Shown here one piece after another: positions 26,739 to 36,044 of a stretch of DNA of 64,000 nt. The notes under the pieces were generated by a model that saw only the letters and a program-made list of their open reading frames with translations, was not told where the DNA came from and did no database searches. Every line of letters starts with the position of its first letter. Within the stretch, counting starts at the first letter, position 1. The stretch spans positions 62,001-126,000 of the forward strand of contig NZ_JAEHGC010000004.1 of NCBI RefSeq assembly GCF_016107705.1. Reading direction: 5' to 3'. This DNA comes from Neobacillus cucumis. GTDB taxonomy: Bacteria > Bacillota > Bacilli > Bacillales_B > DSM-18226. Both the position numbers and the translations under genes were made by a program.

Positions 26739-28097
26739 ATGGAAGCACAATTCGTTCAAGACGCTAAAAAAACAAGTACACCGATTATTACAGAAATGCT
26801 GGTGGTTCCCGTTGCCGGACATGACAGCATGCTTCTTAATTTGAGTGGCGCCCATGCCCCCTACTTCACACGTAACATTGTGATTTTAAAGGATAATGCA
26901 GGAAATACCGGGGTTGGAGAGGTCCCAGGCGGCGAAAAAATCCGTCAGACCCTCGAAGATACGAAACCATTCGTGATTGGACAATCGATTGGCACTTATA
27001 AAAATATTTTAACGACGATTCGAAACCAATTTGCGGACCGTGACTCAGCAGGAAGAGGACTTCAAACCTTCGACCTCCGCACCACGATTCATGCGGTTAC
27101 GGCGTTAGAAGCTTCCCTACTTGACCTAGTCGGACAATATTTACAAGTTCCTGTTGCCGCTCTTCTCGGTGAAGGCCAACAGCGCGACAAGGTAGAAATG
27201 TTAGGGTACTTATTTTATGTAGGAGATCGAAATAAAACCGATCTTGATTATCTAAGTGCACCGGATGCGGAAGATGACTGGTTCCGCCTTCGTCATGAAG
27301 AAGCATTAACACCGGAAGCAATTGTGCGTTTGGCGGAAGCCGCCCGGGAGCGCTATGGATTTAATGATTTCAAATTAAAAGGCGGGGTACTAAGGGGCGA
27401 AGAAGAAATTGAAGCCGTAACGGCGCTTGCGGAGCGCTTCCCTGAGGCTCGTATTACGCTTGATCCAAATGGCGGCTGGTTATTACAGGATGCGATTCGA
27501 CTTTGTCGGGATCAGCACCATGTTTTAGCGTATGCGGAAGATCCTTGTGGTGCAGAAGGCGGATTCTCCGGGCGCGAGATCATGACAGAATTCAGACGTG
27601 CAACCGGGCTTCCGACCGCAACAAATATGATTGCGACCGATTGGCGGCAAATGGGGCATTCGATTCAGCTTCAATCCGTGGATATCCCGCTTGCGGATCC
27701 ACATTTTTGGACGATGCAGGGCTCGGTCCGCGTGGCCCAAATGTGTCATGAATGGGGTCTGACATGGGGGTCGCACTCCAATAACCATTTTGATATTTCA
27801 CTGGCGATGTTTACCCATGTGGCAGCAGCGGCGCCGGGGAAAATCACGGCGATTGATACCCACTGGATTTGGCAGGACGGGCAGCGTCTAACCAAAGAGC
27901 CTTTCAAGATTGTCGGCGGCATGGTGGATGTCCCCGCGAAACCGGGTCTGGGAGTTGAAATTGATATGGAACGGATCGAGAAAGCGCATCAGCTTTATCA
28001 ACAAAAAGGGCTTGGCTCCCGCGATGATGCCATTGGCATGCAGTACCTGGTTCCAAACTGGAAGTTTGATCCTAAAAAGCCTTGCCTGGTTCGATAA
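26739..28097 (+). CDS. gudD: Glucarate dehydratase
   Basis: 452-residue enolase-superfamily enzyme that matches B. subtilis GudD closely from memory, for example in [38 protein letters not shown] and [20 protein letters not shown]. Catalytic lysines ([13 protein letters not shown]), metal ligands ([17 protein letters not shown]) and the SHSNNH histidine are present. ATG at 26739 has AAAGGAGTG 7 bases upstream; the GTG at 26730 lies within that site. Divergent from the kdgD operon and followed by the GntR regulator gene. Confidence 0.92.
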   Translation: MEAQFVQDAKKTSTPIITEMLVVPVAGHDSMLLNLSGAHAPYFTRNIVILKDNAGNTGVGEVPGGEKIRQTLEDTKPFVIGQSIGTYKNILTTIRNQFADRDSAGRGLQTFDLRTTIHAVTALEASLLDLVGQYLQVPVAALLGEGQQRDKVEMLGYLFYVGDRNKTDLDYLSAPDAEDDWFRLRHEEALTPEAIVRLAEAARERYGFNDFKLKGGVLRGEEEIEAVTALAERFPEARITLDPNGGWLLQDAIRLCRDQHHVLAYAEDPCGAEGGFSGREIMTEFRRATGLPTATNMIATDWRQMGHSIQLQSVDIPLADPHFWTMQGSVRVAQMCHEWGLTWGSHSNNHFDISLAMFTHVAAAAPGKITAIDTHWIWQDGQRLTKEPFKIVGGMVDVPAKPGLGVEIDMERIEKAHQLYQQKGLGSRDDAIGMQYLVPNWKFDPKKPCLVR

Positions 28098-28107
28098 TTT
28101 TTTTTAC

Positions 28108-28145
28108 GGTGCGTTTCTCAATAGAGGGACGCACTATTTTTTTAA
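28108..28145 (+). terminator. Terminator of gudD
   Basis: GTGCGT and ACGCAC arms with CTC/GAG pairing inside, followed by a T-rich run. Confidence 0.6.
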
Positions 28146-28174
28146 TATGTCTTTTTTAAGTGGGAATATGTTAG

Positions 28175-28190
28175 TATAATTGTATTACAA
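28175..28190 (+). promoter_or_regulatory. GntR-gene -10 box and probable autoregulatory operator
   Basis: TATAAT (28175-28180) runs directly into TTGTATTACAA (28180-28190), another perfect TTGT-N3-ACAA palindrome, at the expected transcription start. This suggests the regulator represses its own gene. Confidence 0.55.
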
Positions 28191-28227
28191 TATGACTATT
28201 AATGGAGTCAAATAGAGGTGTTATACT

Positions 28228-28929
28228 TTGGAACCATCATCAAAGAAACTAGAGGTTCAATCGGTAAGCCGGAATACCCTTTCCAAACAAGTCGTCGACC
28301 AGATTGTGCAGCTGCTCGTCAGCGGGCAAATGAAGTCGGGTGACAAACTGCCGCCTGAAATGGAACTGATGAAGGAACTCGATGTAAGCCGGCCGGTTTT
28401 ACGCGAGGCGCTTAGTTCACTTGAAACCCTTGGTGTGATTACACGGAAGACAAGGGAAGGAACGTTTTTTAATAATAAAGTCGGATCGTATCCCTTCTCG
28501 ATCATGTTAGCACTGGCTACGGATAACTTACCCGCCATCATTGAAGCGCGTATGTCTCTTGAACTTGGACTTGTGACGATTGCAGCTGAAAAAATTAAGG
28601 ATGAAGATCTGGCGAGACTGCAGGAAACCATTGAGACCATCAAGAATAGCAAAGATAATAATTACGGTGAGGCCGACAAGGAATTTCATCGGATTATTGC
28701 CATGAGTGCAAATAATCCAATTGTCGAGGGGATGATTGACTCCCTGCTGATCACTCATGAGAAAACGGACAGTCTCATCAAATTCAGGGAACGCGACCTG
28801 ACCGTAGCTTTTCACCAAGGCATCTACGAAGCGCTCGCAGCACATAATCCCCATGAAGCATTCAACCAAATGTACAAGCATCTAGACTATGTCCGTCAGA
28901 AAATTCTTCAACACTCACAAATAAATTAG
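28228..28929 (+). CDS. GntR/FadR-family regulator of hexarate genes (YcbG-like)
   Basis: 233-residue repressor. The N-terminal winged helix (about 18-85) contains the GntR signature LPPEMELMKELDVSRPVLREAL; the C-terminal FCD effector domain (about 100-228) has the expected Asp/His residues (EFHRIIA, FHQGIYEAL) that bind a metal and a carboxylic acid ligand. TTG start with AGAGGTG 8 bases upstream. Position and length equal B. subtilis YcbG. Likely ligand: glucarate, galactarate or a pathway intermediate. Target sites are proposed at 26547, 26625 and 28180. Confidence 0.87.
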   Translation: MEPSSKKLEVQSVSRNTLSKQVVDQIVQLLVSGQMKSGDKLPPEMELMKELDVSRPVLREALSSLETLGVITRKTREGTFFNNKVGSYPFSIMLALATDNLPAIIEARMSLELGLVTIAAEKIKDEDLARLQETIETIKNSKDNNYGEADKEFHRIIAMSANNPIVEGMIDSLLITHEKTDSLIKFRERDLTVAFHQGIYEALAAHNPHEAFNQMYKHLDYVRQKILQHSQIN

Positions 28930-28942
28930 AGTTGTTTTCGAT

Positions 28943-28972
28943 AAAAATCGGGTGGTGCCACCCGATTTTTTT
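28943..28972. terminator. Shortened palindromic repeat acting as terminator
   Basis: AAAAATCGGGTGG and CCACCCGATTTTT with only two loop bases. It is the 47-bp repeat with its outer TTCGAC arms and central segment lost, positioned just after the GntR gene. Confidence 0.75.
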
Positions 28973-29039
28973 ATGTATAAAAGACATATTCAGCATGGGG
29001 AGATGAGCCCCTGTTTAAGAGCTGCTCCGTATTTGGGCT

Positions 29040-29535
29040 TTCCTTCCGCTTTTGTGGATTTACACTCCGGTTTTACTCTTTTACCTACCACTTTGGCTGA
29101 AATACCCTCCGCTTCGATAAAGTCTTCCTCATTAAGCGGCTTCTACCAGGCTCAGATACCTTTTTTTGAAGAGGAATTTCCTTTTTTTGTAAATTCCTAT
29201 TCCCCACTTTTCCTATAAACCTGAAAATCTTGCTTTTACCCACCGGTTTCGGGACTTTACCTACCGCTTTTACGGATTTACACTCCGATTTTACTCTTTT
29301 ACCTACCACCTTGGCCGAAATACCCTCCGCTTCGATAAAGTCTTCCTCATTAAGCGGCTTCTACCAGGCTCAGATACCTTTTTTTGAAGAGAAAATTCCT
29401 TTTTTAGTAAATTCCCATCCTTCAAATCTACAAATCTTGCTTTTACCCACCGGTTCCGGGGCTTTACCCTCCGCTCTTTCCGATTTACACTCCGGTTTTG
29501 CTCCTTTACCCACCACTTGGCCGAACCGTCCCCGT
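29040..29535 (-). repeat. 21-bp-period repeat array, three iterations
   Basis: Blocks starting near 29040, 29235 and 29440. Each holds units such as TTTACCCACCGGTTTC, TTTACCTACCGCTTTTA, TTTACACTCCGGTTTTAC and TTTACCTACCACTTTGGC at 21-base steps, then a spacer with CTTCTACCAGGCTCAGATAC. The first two spacers are almost identical over about 90 bp, showing recent duplication. It lies between the convergent GntR and RpiR genes. Confidence 0.85.
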
Positions 29536-29542
29536 GGTCCCA

Positions 29543-29589
29543 TTCGACAAAAATCGGGTGGTGACAGGCACCACCCGATTTTTGTCGAA
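29543..29589. repeat. 47-bp palindromic hairpin repeat, copy 4
   Basis: TTCGACAAAAATCGGGTGG and CCACCCGATTTTTGTCGAA: the arms are perfectly complementary around tgacaggca. It abuts the 21-bp array and ends 7 bases before the RpiR gene's stop codon, so it can terminate the sialic acid operon. Confidence 0.88.
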
Positions 29590-29595
29590 CGAACG

Positions 29596-30450
29596 CTATA
29601 GCATTTTCTCAATAACAGCGTTAGCTGTAGCTTCTTTGTTGAGTGTTGATTCTTTGTAGTTTCTTCTGAAGAATTCGGCGTATAGGATGTCGAGCAGGTA
29701 GAGCTGTGAGATTTTGGCGGAGAGGCTGCCGCCTTGGAGCGGTCCTTCGTTTGATCCGCAAAGCAGGGTAATATCCGCGTAATTGGTCAAGGGTGATTTC
29801 GCAAATCGAGTAATCGAGATGACTTTTGCTCCTCTTTCCTTTGCTGCCTTTGCGACATCAATCGTATCCTTCGTGGACCCTGAATAAGAGATCGCAACCG
29901 CCACATCCCTGTCTGTCATCAACGAAGCAGACATAATTTGCAGATGGGAATCAATTGAACATTCCGTTTTATTCGTGATCCTCATAAACTTATTTTTCGC
30001 TTCCATTGCCGTCATCAACGAGGACCCTACCCCAAAAAAGTGAACCCGGTCTGCCTGAATGAAACAATCAATCGCCTTCGAAATATCTGTCTCATTAATG
30101 AGATTCGAGGTTTCCGTCAGCGCATTGATATTCGTCGATAAAATTTTCGATGCCAAATCTCCGATCGTATCCTGCAAGGTAATTTCACCGGACATTTGCG
30201 GCGTTTCTTCATCTTGGGTAATGCTATGGGCCAAGGCAATTTTAAACTCCTGGTAGCCTTTTAAATTCATCGTTTTGCAAAATCGAAATACACTGGCCTC
30301 CCCTACATTACATGCATCCGCAAGGTCAGTTATCGACATGTAGATGACATCCTGCATATGTTCAAGAATATAGTCGGCTACCTTTTTTTCAGATTTCGTA
30401 AAGGCATTGTAGTTTGAACGAATCAATGAAAAAATATCTACTTTTGACAT
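29596..30450 (-). CDS. RpiR/MurR-family regulator of the sialic acid genes
   Basis: 284-residue transcription factor: N-terminal helix-turn-helix domain (about 1-77; SITDLADACNVGEASVFRFC) and C-terminal SIS sugar-phosphate-binding domain (about 105-240; FFGVGSSLMTAMEAK, ISYSGSTKDTIDVAK). In related operons such proteins respond to ManNAc-6-P or GlcNAc-6-P. ATG at 30450 follows AAGGAG by about 8 bases. Last gene of the operon, 15 bp after nanK. Probable binding sites are the paired 15-bp boxes before nanA and nanQ. Confidence 0.88.
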   Translation of the reverse strand: MSKVDIFSLIRSNYNAFTKSEKKVADYILEHMQDVIYMSITDLADACNVGEASVFRFCKTMNLKGYQEFKIALAHSITQDEETPQMSGEITLQDTIGDLASKILSTNINALTETSNLINETDISKAIDCFIQADRVHFFGVGSSLMTAMEAKNKFMRITNKTECSIDSHLQIMSASLMTDRDVAVAISYSGSTKDTIDVAKAAKERGAKVISITRFAKSPLTNYADITLLCGSNEGPLQGGSLSAKISQLYLLDILYAEFFRRNYKESTLNKEATANAVIEKML

Positions 30451-30464
30451 ACCTAGCACTCCTT

Positions 30465-31361
30465 CTAGTTCCCACTTCTCAGATGAAGCGAAACCGCCCC
30501 AAGAATTCCAGCTTTATTTCCAAGAGAAGCCTTTAAGATTTTTACATCGGAAAAGCTCTCCATAATTAACTCCCGTACTTCAGCGGCTACCATCTTCACC
30601 AAAATTTCCTGTTCCATTACACCACCGCCAATGATGATTGCACGGGGGTTAAAGATGTGGACCAACGAAGCAAGTCCGAGGGCCACTTCAAATACCCAAT
30701 AATTGAGCACATTGATCATCCGGCTGTCACCACGGTAAAGTTTTTCAAAAATGACTTTCCCATTCAGGCACTCCAGATCCACTTCCTTTGCCATCCGCAC
30801 CAATGCCGTCGTGGAGGCATATTGTTCATAACAGCCTTGTCCACCGCAGTTACACGGCAATCCTTTAGGATGGGTCAAGATATGCCCAAATTCAGCCGCG
30901 ACCCCATTATATCCTGAGTAAATTTCGTTATTTTGAATAATGGCACCGCCAATTCCGGTTCCATATGTCAAACAAAGAAAATCCTGAAAATCACGTCCGG
31001 CACCAAAATACTGTTCTCCCAAAGCAGCGGCATTCACGTCATTCTCTACTTTAACAGGAACCTTAAATTTTTCTTCTAACAGATCCTTTAACCGTGTTCC
31101 CGTATAGTTTGGGATATTTTCATTGGCATAAATAATGCAGCCCTGCTCGCGATCCACCTGACCGGCTGTACTGATTCCGATCGCATCAAAGCCATCATAT
31201 TCGGAGATGATTTGCATGAGCTTTTCAACGACAAATTTTCCACCTTTTTTGCTTTCCGTATCATATTCTTTAAAAACAGCCAAATTTCCTTTTTCATCGG
31301 AAATTCCCAGCTTAATTGAGGTTCCACCAATGTCAGCAGCTAATATTTTCAAGTCTCTCAC
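30465..31361 (-). CDS. nanK: N-acetylmannosamine kinase (ROK family)
   Basis: 298-residue ROK sugar kinase. ATP-binding loop [13 protein letters not shown] at the N terminus, catalytic Asp in [12 protein letters not shown], and the zinc motif [14 protein letters not shown]. Between nanE and the RpiR gene it should phosphorylate ManNAc to ManNAc-6-P, the NanE substrate. The family also contains glucokinases, so the substrate assignment is contextual. Confidence 0.88.
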   Translation of the reverse strand: MRDLKILAADIGGTSIKLGISDEKGNLAVFKEYDTESKKGGKFVVEKLMQIISEYDGFDAIGISTAGQVDREQGCIIYANENIPNYTGTRLKDLLEEKFKVPVKVENDVNAAALGEQYFGAGRDFQDFLCLTYGTGIGGAIIQNNEIYSGYNGVAAEFGHILTHPKGLPCNCGGQGCYEQYASTTALVRMAKEVDLECLNGKVIFEKLYRGDSRMINVLNYWVFEVALGLASLVHIFNPRAIIIGGGVMEQEILVKMVAAEVRELIMESFSDVKILKASLGNKAGILGAVSLHLRSGN

Positions 31362-31427
31362 CCTTTACCCATTTCCTTAGGCGGTACAAATCCCACGAGA
31401 ATCACCCGTGGGATTTATAGCTTGTAT

Positions 31428-32117
31428 CTAAGAAATCGCTTGAATAAACCTTTTTGTGATCTCCATCGGTCTCGTAATTGCTGAGCCCACAACCGCTGTA
31501 TGGGCACCTCGTTCAAAAACAGACTTCAGTTCCTCCGGAGACCAAATCCCGCCTTCTGCGATAATCGGAAGATCAAAATCTCTTTTTAATTTCCCGATTA
31601 ACTCAACATCAGGCAGTTTCTGATTGTGCGTGTAGGAGGTATAACCGCTTAACGTTGTCCCGATACAATCAAACCCTAATTCATAGGCTAGTTCCCCTTC
31701 TTCATAGGTGGAACAGTCGGCCATGAAGATTTGGTCTGGGTACTTTTTACGGATGATTGGAAAAATTTCATGAATGGTCTTGCCATCCGGTCTAATCCGA
31801 TTCGTTGCATCTAATGCAATGATATCGGCTCCCTCTTGATAAAGCAATTCAATTTCCTCCATCGTAGGGGTGATAAATACTTCCGAGCCCTCATACACAC
31901 GTTTAATAATTCCAATGATCGGCAAGGAAACGGTTTTTTTGATTTCGCGAATATCTTCCACGCTATTCGCCCGTATCCCGCATGCTCCGCCAAGCATTGC
32001 AGCGTATGCCATCCTTCCCATGATATAAGAGCTGTGAAGCGGCTCCTCTGGCAGTGCTTGACAAGACACGATGAGCTTTCCTTTAATTTTTTCGAATAAT
32101 TGTTCCTTGTTCTTCAT
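31428..32117 (-). CDS. nanE: N-acylglucosamine-6-phosphate 2-epimerase
   Basis: 229-residue TIM-barrel enzyme converting ManNAc-6-P to GlcNAc-6-P. The opening KGKLIVSCQALPEEPLHS, the middle LPIIGIIKR, DIIALDAT, MADCST and the phosphate-binding end IAEGGIWSPEE with VVGSAITRP are typical of NanE. It lies between the ABC permease and nanK genes. Confidence 0.93.
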   Translation of the reverse strand: MKNKEQLFEKIKGKLIVSCQALPEEPLHSSYIMGRMAYAAMLGGACGIRANSVEDIREIKKTVSLPIIGIIKRVYEGSEVFITPTMEEIELLYQEGADIIALDATNRIRPDGKTIHEIFPIIRKKYPDQIFMADCSTYEEGELAYELGFDCIGTTLSGYTSYTHNQKLPDVELIGKLKRDFDLPIIAEGGIWSPEELKSVFERGAHTAVVGSAITRPMEITKRFIQAIS

Positions 32118-32210
32118 TTCAAAGCATCTCCAGTTGATTATTTAAAAAATGGTTGGTATTTGATTTGCTTTCCGTGGAGATCTGCGAGACGATCCGATGA
32201 ACTCCAAAGC

Positions 32211-33050
32211 TCATCCCTTTTCTGCCCCAATCGCCAATCCTTTTGTAAAGTATCGTTGGAAAAGGATAAAGATTACGAGCATTGGCACCGCAGCCACCGT
32301 TGCACCGGCCATCTTATAAGCAAAGTTTGGACTTAAATCCTGCATCAAGGATGCAATTCCGACCATTAACGTTTTTGAAGTTTCCTCTTGGCCGACAATT
32401 AACTGCCAGAGGTAATCGTTCCATACCTGAACAAAATTCAGGATGAATAACGCACCGATTCCGGGTTTCACAATCGGCAAGATAATTTTATAAAAAGTAT
32501 AAAACTCCCCTGCTCCGTCAATCCGGGCCGCTTCTCGTAGTGAATCAGGTATCGTATCAAAAAATCCCTTAAGCAGAAATACTCCAAAGGCTGTGGCAAC
32601 ATTCGGCCAAATCATGCCATTAAGTGAATTTACCATTCCAAACTCCTGAATAATCCTGAATAAAGGAACGATCATGACCTCTTTTGGAATCATTAAACTG
32701 GAAATAAAAATGATATAAATAACATTTTTCCCTTTAAACTTCAACTTTGAGAACGCATAAGCGGCAAGTGAGCTGACAATGATCACCGCAACGGTTGTCA
32801 CCAGTGAGACAATAATACTGTTAAATGTCCATCTTAATGCCGGCTGGTTCTGGAAAACGTCCGCATAGTTACTAAAGGACATCGTTTTCGGAAACCAATC
32901 AGGAGGCATTTTGATTACATCTGAACTGTTTTTTAAAGAACTCGTAAAAAGCCAATAAAGAGGAAATATATTTAGGACAGCAAAGAAAATGATGATAGCA
33001 TTGGCGATTACGTCAACGGTTTCTCTTTTTTTCTTGTTTTTCGTTTTCAT
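32211..33050 (-). CDS. ABC sugar transporter permease, MalG type
   Basis: 279-residue inner-membrane permease with six predicted helices and the EAA loop EAARIDGAGEFYTFYKIILP that contacts the ATPase. Pairs with the MalF-type permease 12 bp upstream. Within the nan operon it should import sialic acid. No ATPase gene is present in the operon, so a shared MsmX-like ATPase elsewhere is expected, as for other Bacillus sugar importers. Confidence 0.9.
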   Translation of the reverse strand: MKTKNKKKRETVDVIANAIIIFFAVLNIFPLYWLFTSSLKNSSDVIKMPPDWFPKTMSFSNYADVFQNQPALRWTFNSIIVSLVTTVAVIIVSSLAAYAFSKLKFKGKNVIYIIFISSLMIPKEVMIVPLFRIIQEFGMVNSLNGMIWPNVATAFGVFLLKGFFDTIPDSLREAARIDGAGEFYTFYKIILPIVKPGIGALFILNFVQVWNDYLWQLIVGQEETSKTLMVGIASLMQDLSPNFAYKMAGATVAAVPMLVIFILFQRYFTKGLAIGAEKG

Positions 33051-33062
33051 GCGAATTCACCT

Positions 33063-33938
33063 CTAATCTTTCTTAAACATTGCTCTTAATTGTGGAACCG
33101 ATAATATTAATGTAATTAAGAACATAATCACACCTACTGCAGAAGCAACACCAAGCTGATTATACTTAAAGGCATTATTGTATAAGAAATACATAAGAGT
33201 CGTAGAAGCATTGTTTGGTCCGCCACCGGTTAATAGTTGAATAACAACGAATATCTTCAGTACGGCAATAATGTTCATAATCGTGATATAGATCGTAGTA
33301 GGTTTCACCATTGGAATGAGAATTTTCATGATGATGGTCGTTCTGCTTGCCCCATCCACTTCTGCTGCTTCAAATAGTTCCTTTGGTACCCCAATCATCG
33401 ACGCAATGTAGAGGATAATCGCTTGCCCTACATTGGTTGCAAACGTAACGAATATGATCACCGGTAATACGGTATGGGGATTCCCTAAAAAGTTCACATT
33501 TGAAAAATCCAGTTGTTTTGCCACGTACGGAATCAGTCCATTGGCTGGATTTAGTAAGAAACTCCAGATCATACTCATGACAACCATCGAAACCATTACT
33601 GGGATATAGTAGGCTCCTCGGATAAAGGAAACATATTTTGCATTTTTATCAAAAACAGCCGATGCAACAAATAAAGAAAATATGACTGTTAAGGCAACAA
33701 TGAAGATAACGAAAACGACGGTGTTAATCGTAGATTTTACAAAAACAGGGTCGTGAAAGAGTCTGGTGTAGTTTTCGAATCCGACAAATACTTCATTGGT
33801 ATAATTGATTCTAAATAAGCTGAGGCGAATTCCTTCGATTATGGGATAAACAAGAAATACTAAGAAGAGTAAAAGTTGTGGAGCAACAAATAGATACCCT
33901 GTCATATTTTCTTTGAAAGTATGCTTATTGAATTTCAT
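33063..33938 (-). CDS. ABC sugar transporter permease, MalF type
   Basis: About 291 residues, six helices, EAA loop EAAEVDGASRTTIIMKILIP. The ATG at 33938 has AAAGG about 11 bases upstream; an ATG three codons earlier is possible but sits too close to that site. It forms a heterodimeric channel with the next gene's product and works with the lipoprotein encoded upstream. Confidence 0.88.
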   Translation of the reverse strand: MKFNKHTFKENMTGYLFVAPQLLLFLVFLVYPIIEGIRLSLFRINYTNEVFVGFENYTRLFHDPVFVKSTINTVVFVIFIVALTVIFSLFVASAVFDKNAKYVSFIRGAYYIPVMVSMVVMSMIWSFLLNPANGLIPYVAKQLDFSNVNFLGNPHTVLPVIIFVTFATNVGQAIILYIASMIGVPKELFEAAEVDGASRTTIIMKILIPMVKPTTIYITIMNIIAVLKIFVVIQLLTGGGPNNASTTLMYFLYNNAFKYNQLGVASAVGVIMFLITLILSVPQLRAMFKKD

Positions 33939-34007
33939 CGTAACCATTACCTTTCTAAAATTTAAGCCCCTGATTTTAAGGGGCTTAAATTTTTAAAGTT
34001 TACAGGG

Positions 34008-35390
34008 CTATTGTTTGATAACTGAGTTGGCCCTTGCATTTTCAATAATTCCATTACCATTTTTCTGATAGTCTTTCACGGCTTGTTCCGCTGATTTTTG
34101 TCCAGTTAATAAGGCTTGAAGCTCTGGATATAAAGCCTGTCTTAGCTCGCTATAGCCTGGAACACTGCCAGTAAAGTTAAACAAATACTTTGCGTTTTTA
34201 TCGTATGCTGCGAATAATGGATTTTGAGACTTGAATTCATTTGCTACAGAAGTCCTTACTGGAACTCCATTTTTTGAAGCTTTTACTAGTTCTGGATCGG
34301 TTGAGAAGAATTTAACAAAATCTTTACTTACTTTAATTCTTGTTTTGTCCTTTGTATTGAAAACAGCTGCACCTGATACATACGTAAAGGTTAACGGATC
34401 GCCGCTTTCAGATGGAATATTCGCAAGGCGGATATCAAACTTTGGTGCTTTACCAGCAGCCATATCTGCTTTTGCATTGTTAAACAACACTGAGTTTGTG
34501 AAGCTGATTGCTAACTTTTGATTTTGGAACATGGCATTGGCATCATTAGATGAAACCGATTCTGCCCCTGGGTTTGTTAATCCGGCATCATAGATTTTCT
34601 TTAACCATTTTGCTGCCTTCACTCCGTTTGCATCATCTAGGATAATGTTGCCTTTGTCATCGAAGAACTTATTGCCAAACATTCTTAAATAAGCTAGGTT
34701 CCACGTATCGCCTTGATTATTTAACGCATATAGCGCCATTGGATACTTATCCTTCGGTAAATCCTTTTTCAGCGCATTGAGGATGGTTTCGTAATCTTTT
34801 AACGTCCAAGTCTTGATTTCGTCCTTGCCGCCAAGATACTTATCAAGTCCTGCTGCCTTGAACATGTCAGCGTTGTACGCTAAGGTTCCAGGCATGTGAG
34901 AGAATGGATAGAAGTAAACATCCTTGCCGAACGTCACACTATCCCAGTACTTTTGATCAATGTCCTTTTTCGCCGCATCATCGACAATATCGTTTAATGG
35001 AACTAATGCACCGCGATGTGCATAATCACCCATTGCGAACGTGTTTTCAAAGAAGATATCCGGAGGAGTGCCGCCGTTCAACTTAACATTTAAGAGTTCA
35101 TCCCTTTGCTCAGCCGCTACTACTTCTACCTTCACTTTTACGTCGTAGTCTTTATACTGTTTGGAGAACTTATCTGCCGCATACTTGAAGAAGCTGTCGT
35201 AGTCTGCCCCTTTTTCTGTAGGGTCCATGACTCCCTTCCATTGCGGTGTTAACATAAGCGACAATTCAACTGTCTTTTTACCATTTTCTCCTACATCTGA
35301 TTTACTTGTTTCTTTGTTTGCACAACCGGCTAAAGCTCCAAGTGCAAGCACACCAGTCAAAGCGGTGGCTAGAAAGCGTTTTTTCAACAT
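34008..35390 (-). CDS. ABC transporter sugar-binding lipoprotein
   Basis: 460-residue extracytoplasmic solute-binding protein, family 1 type. Signal peptide with lipobox LAGC (Cys about residue 22) for lipid anchoring. The remainder is the usual two-lobed fold. First transporter gene of the operon; context points to sialic acid, but family 1 proteins bind many sugars and the ligand cannot be read from the motif alone. Confidence 0.88.
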   Translation of the reverse strand: MLKKRFLATALTGVLALGALAGCANKETSKSDVGENGKKTVELSLMLTPQWKGVMDPTEKGADYDSFFKYAADKFSKQYKDYDVKVKVEVVAAEQRDELLNVKLNGGTPPDIFFENTFAMGDYAHRGALVPLNDIVDDAAKKDIDQKYWDSVTFGKDVYFYPFSHMPGTLAYNADMFKAAGLDKYLGGKDEIKTWTLKDYETILNALKKDLPKDKYPMALYALNNQGDTWNLAYLRMFGNKFFDDKGNIILDDANGVKAAKWLKKIYDAGLTNPGAESVSSNDANAMFQNQKLAISFTNSVLFNNAKADMAAGKAPKFDIRLANIPSESGDPLTFTYVSGAAVFNTKDKTRIKVSKDFVKFFSTDPELVKASKNGVPVRTSVANEFKSQNPLFAAYDKNAKYLFNFTGSVPGYSELRQALYPELQALLTGQKSAEQAVKDYQKNGNGIIENARANSVIKQ

Positions 35391-35404
35391 TCCTTTTTCC
35401 CCCT

Positions 35405-36043
35405 TTATAGCATGTTTTTTATTTTTTGAAGGACAAGCCTGGCTAAAAGCTGATGCCCTTCTTGATCCAAATGCATGTAATCAATGGTATTCATCGGAAC
35501 ATGACCGCTTAAATCGAGAAATTCAGTTCCTTGCAGCTGCAGCAGCTCCTTTAAATGGCCGGGCAGTTCAGCTGATTTTCGATCACAATTTTTCCCCATT
35601 GATTTCCCTACTTCAGTTTCACTGTACTCTTTCCCAATGGGAGGCGGTGCCATCACTAACACTTTAGGTGGTGCGCCATTCAAGCCTGCCGGAGTATTTT
35701 TTGCCTTTAGCGCAAGCCTTGCAATTCCTTGAGCGATATTAAAAGAAGTGAGATTAAATCTTTCCTTTGTATCATTGGTTCCAAGCATGATTACCACCAA
35801 CTCAAGTGGCGCATGACTCATTAAACAAGGATGAAAATAGGTCAGACCGTTTAGGCCTTCAAACAATGGATCATCTACGACGCTGGTTCTGCCGGAAAGC
35901 CCTTCCTCGACAACTTGGAACTCATCGCCTAACCCTTCAGCCAGCAGGCTGGTCCATCTGACTCCTTCAGGAAATCTTCCCATCGTTGCCGCATCAAAAC
36001 CCCATGTATTTGAATCTCCAAAGCAGACAATTCTTCGCTTCAT
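35405..36043 (-). CDS. SGNH-family esterase in the sialic acid operon
   Basis: 212-residue cytoplasmic hydrolase. Block I FGDSNTWG with nucleophile Ser11, block II Gly in EEGLSGRTS, block III GTNDTKERF, and block V DYMHLD with catalytic Asp and His. No signal peptide. The position, directly after nanA (1 bp gap) and before the binding protein, suggests it removes O-acetyl groups from imported sialic acids before cleavage, a role NanS plays in the E. coli periplasm. Family certain, substrate inferred. Confidence 0.8.
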   Translation of the reverse strand: MKRRIVCFGDSNTWGFDAATMGRFPEGVRWTSLLAEGLGDEFQVVEEGLSGRTSVVDDPLFEGLNGLTYFHPCLMSHAPLELVVIMLGTNDTKERFNLTSFNIAQGIARLALKAKNTPAGLNGAPPKVLVMAPPPIGKEYSETEVGKSMGKNCDRKSAELPGHLKELLQLQGTEFLDLSGHVPMNTIDYMHLDQEGHQLLARLVLQKIKNML

Positions 36044-36044
36044 G

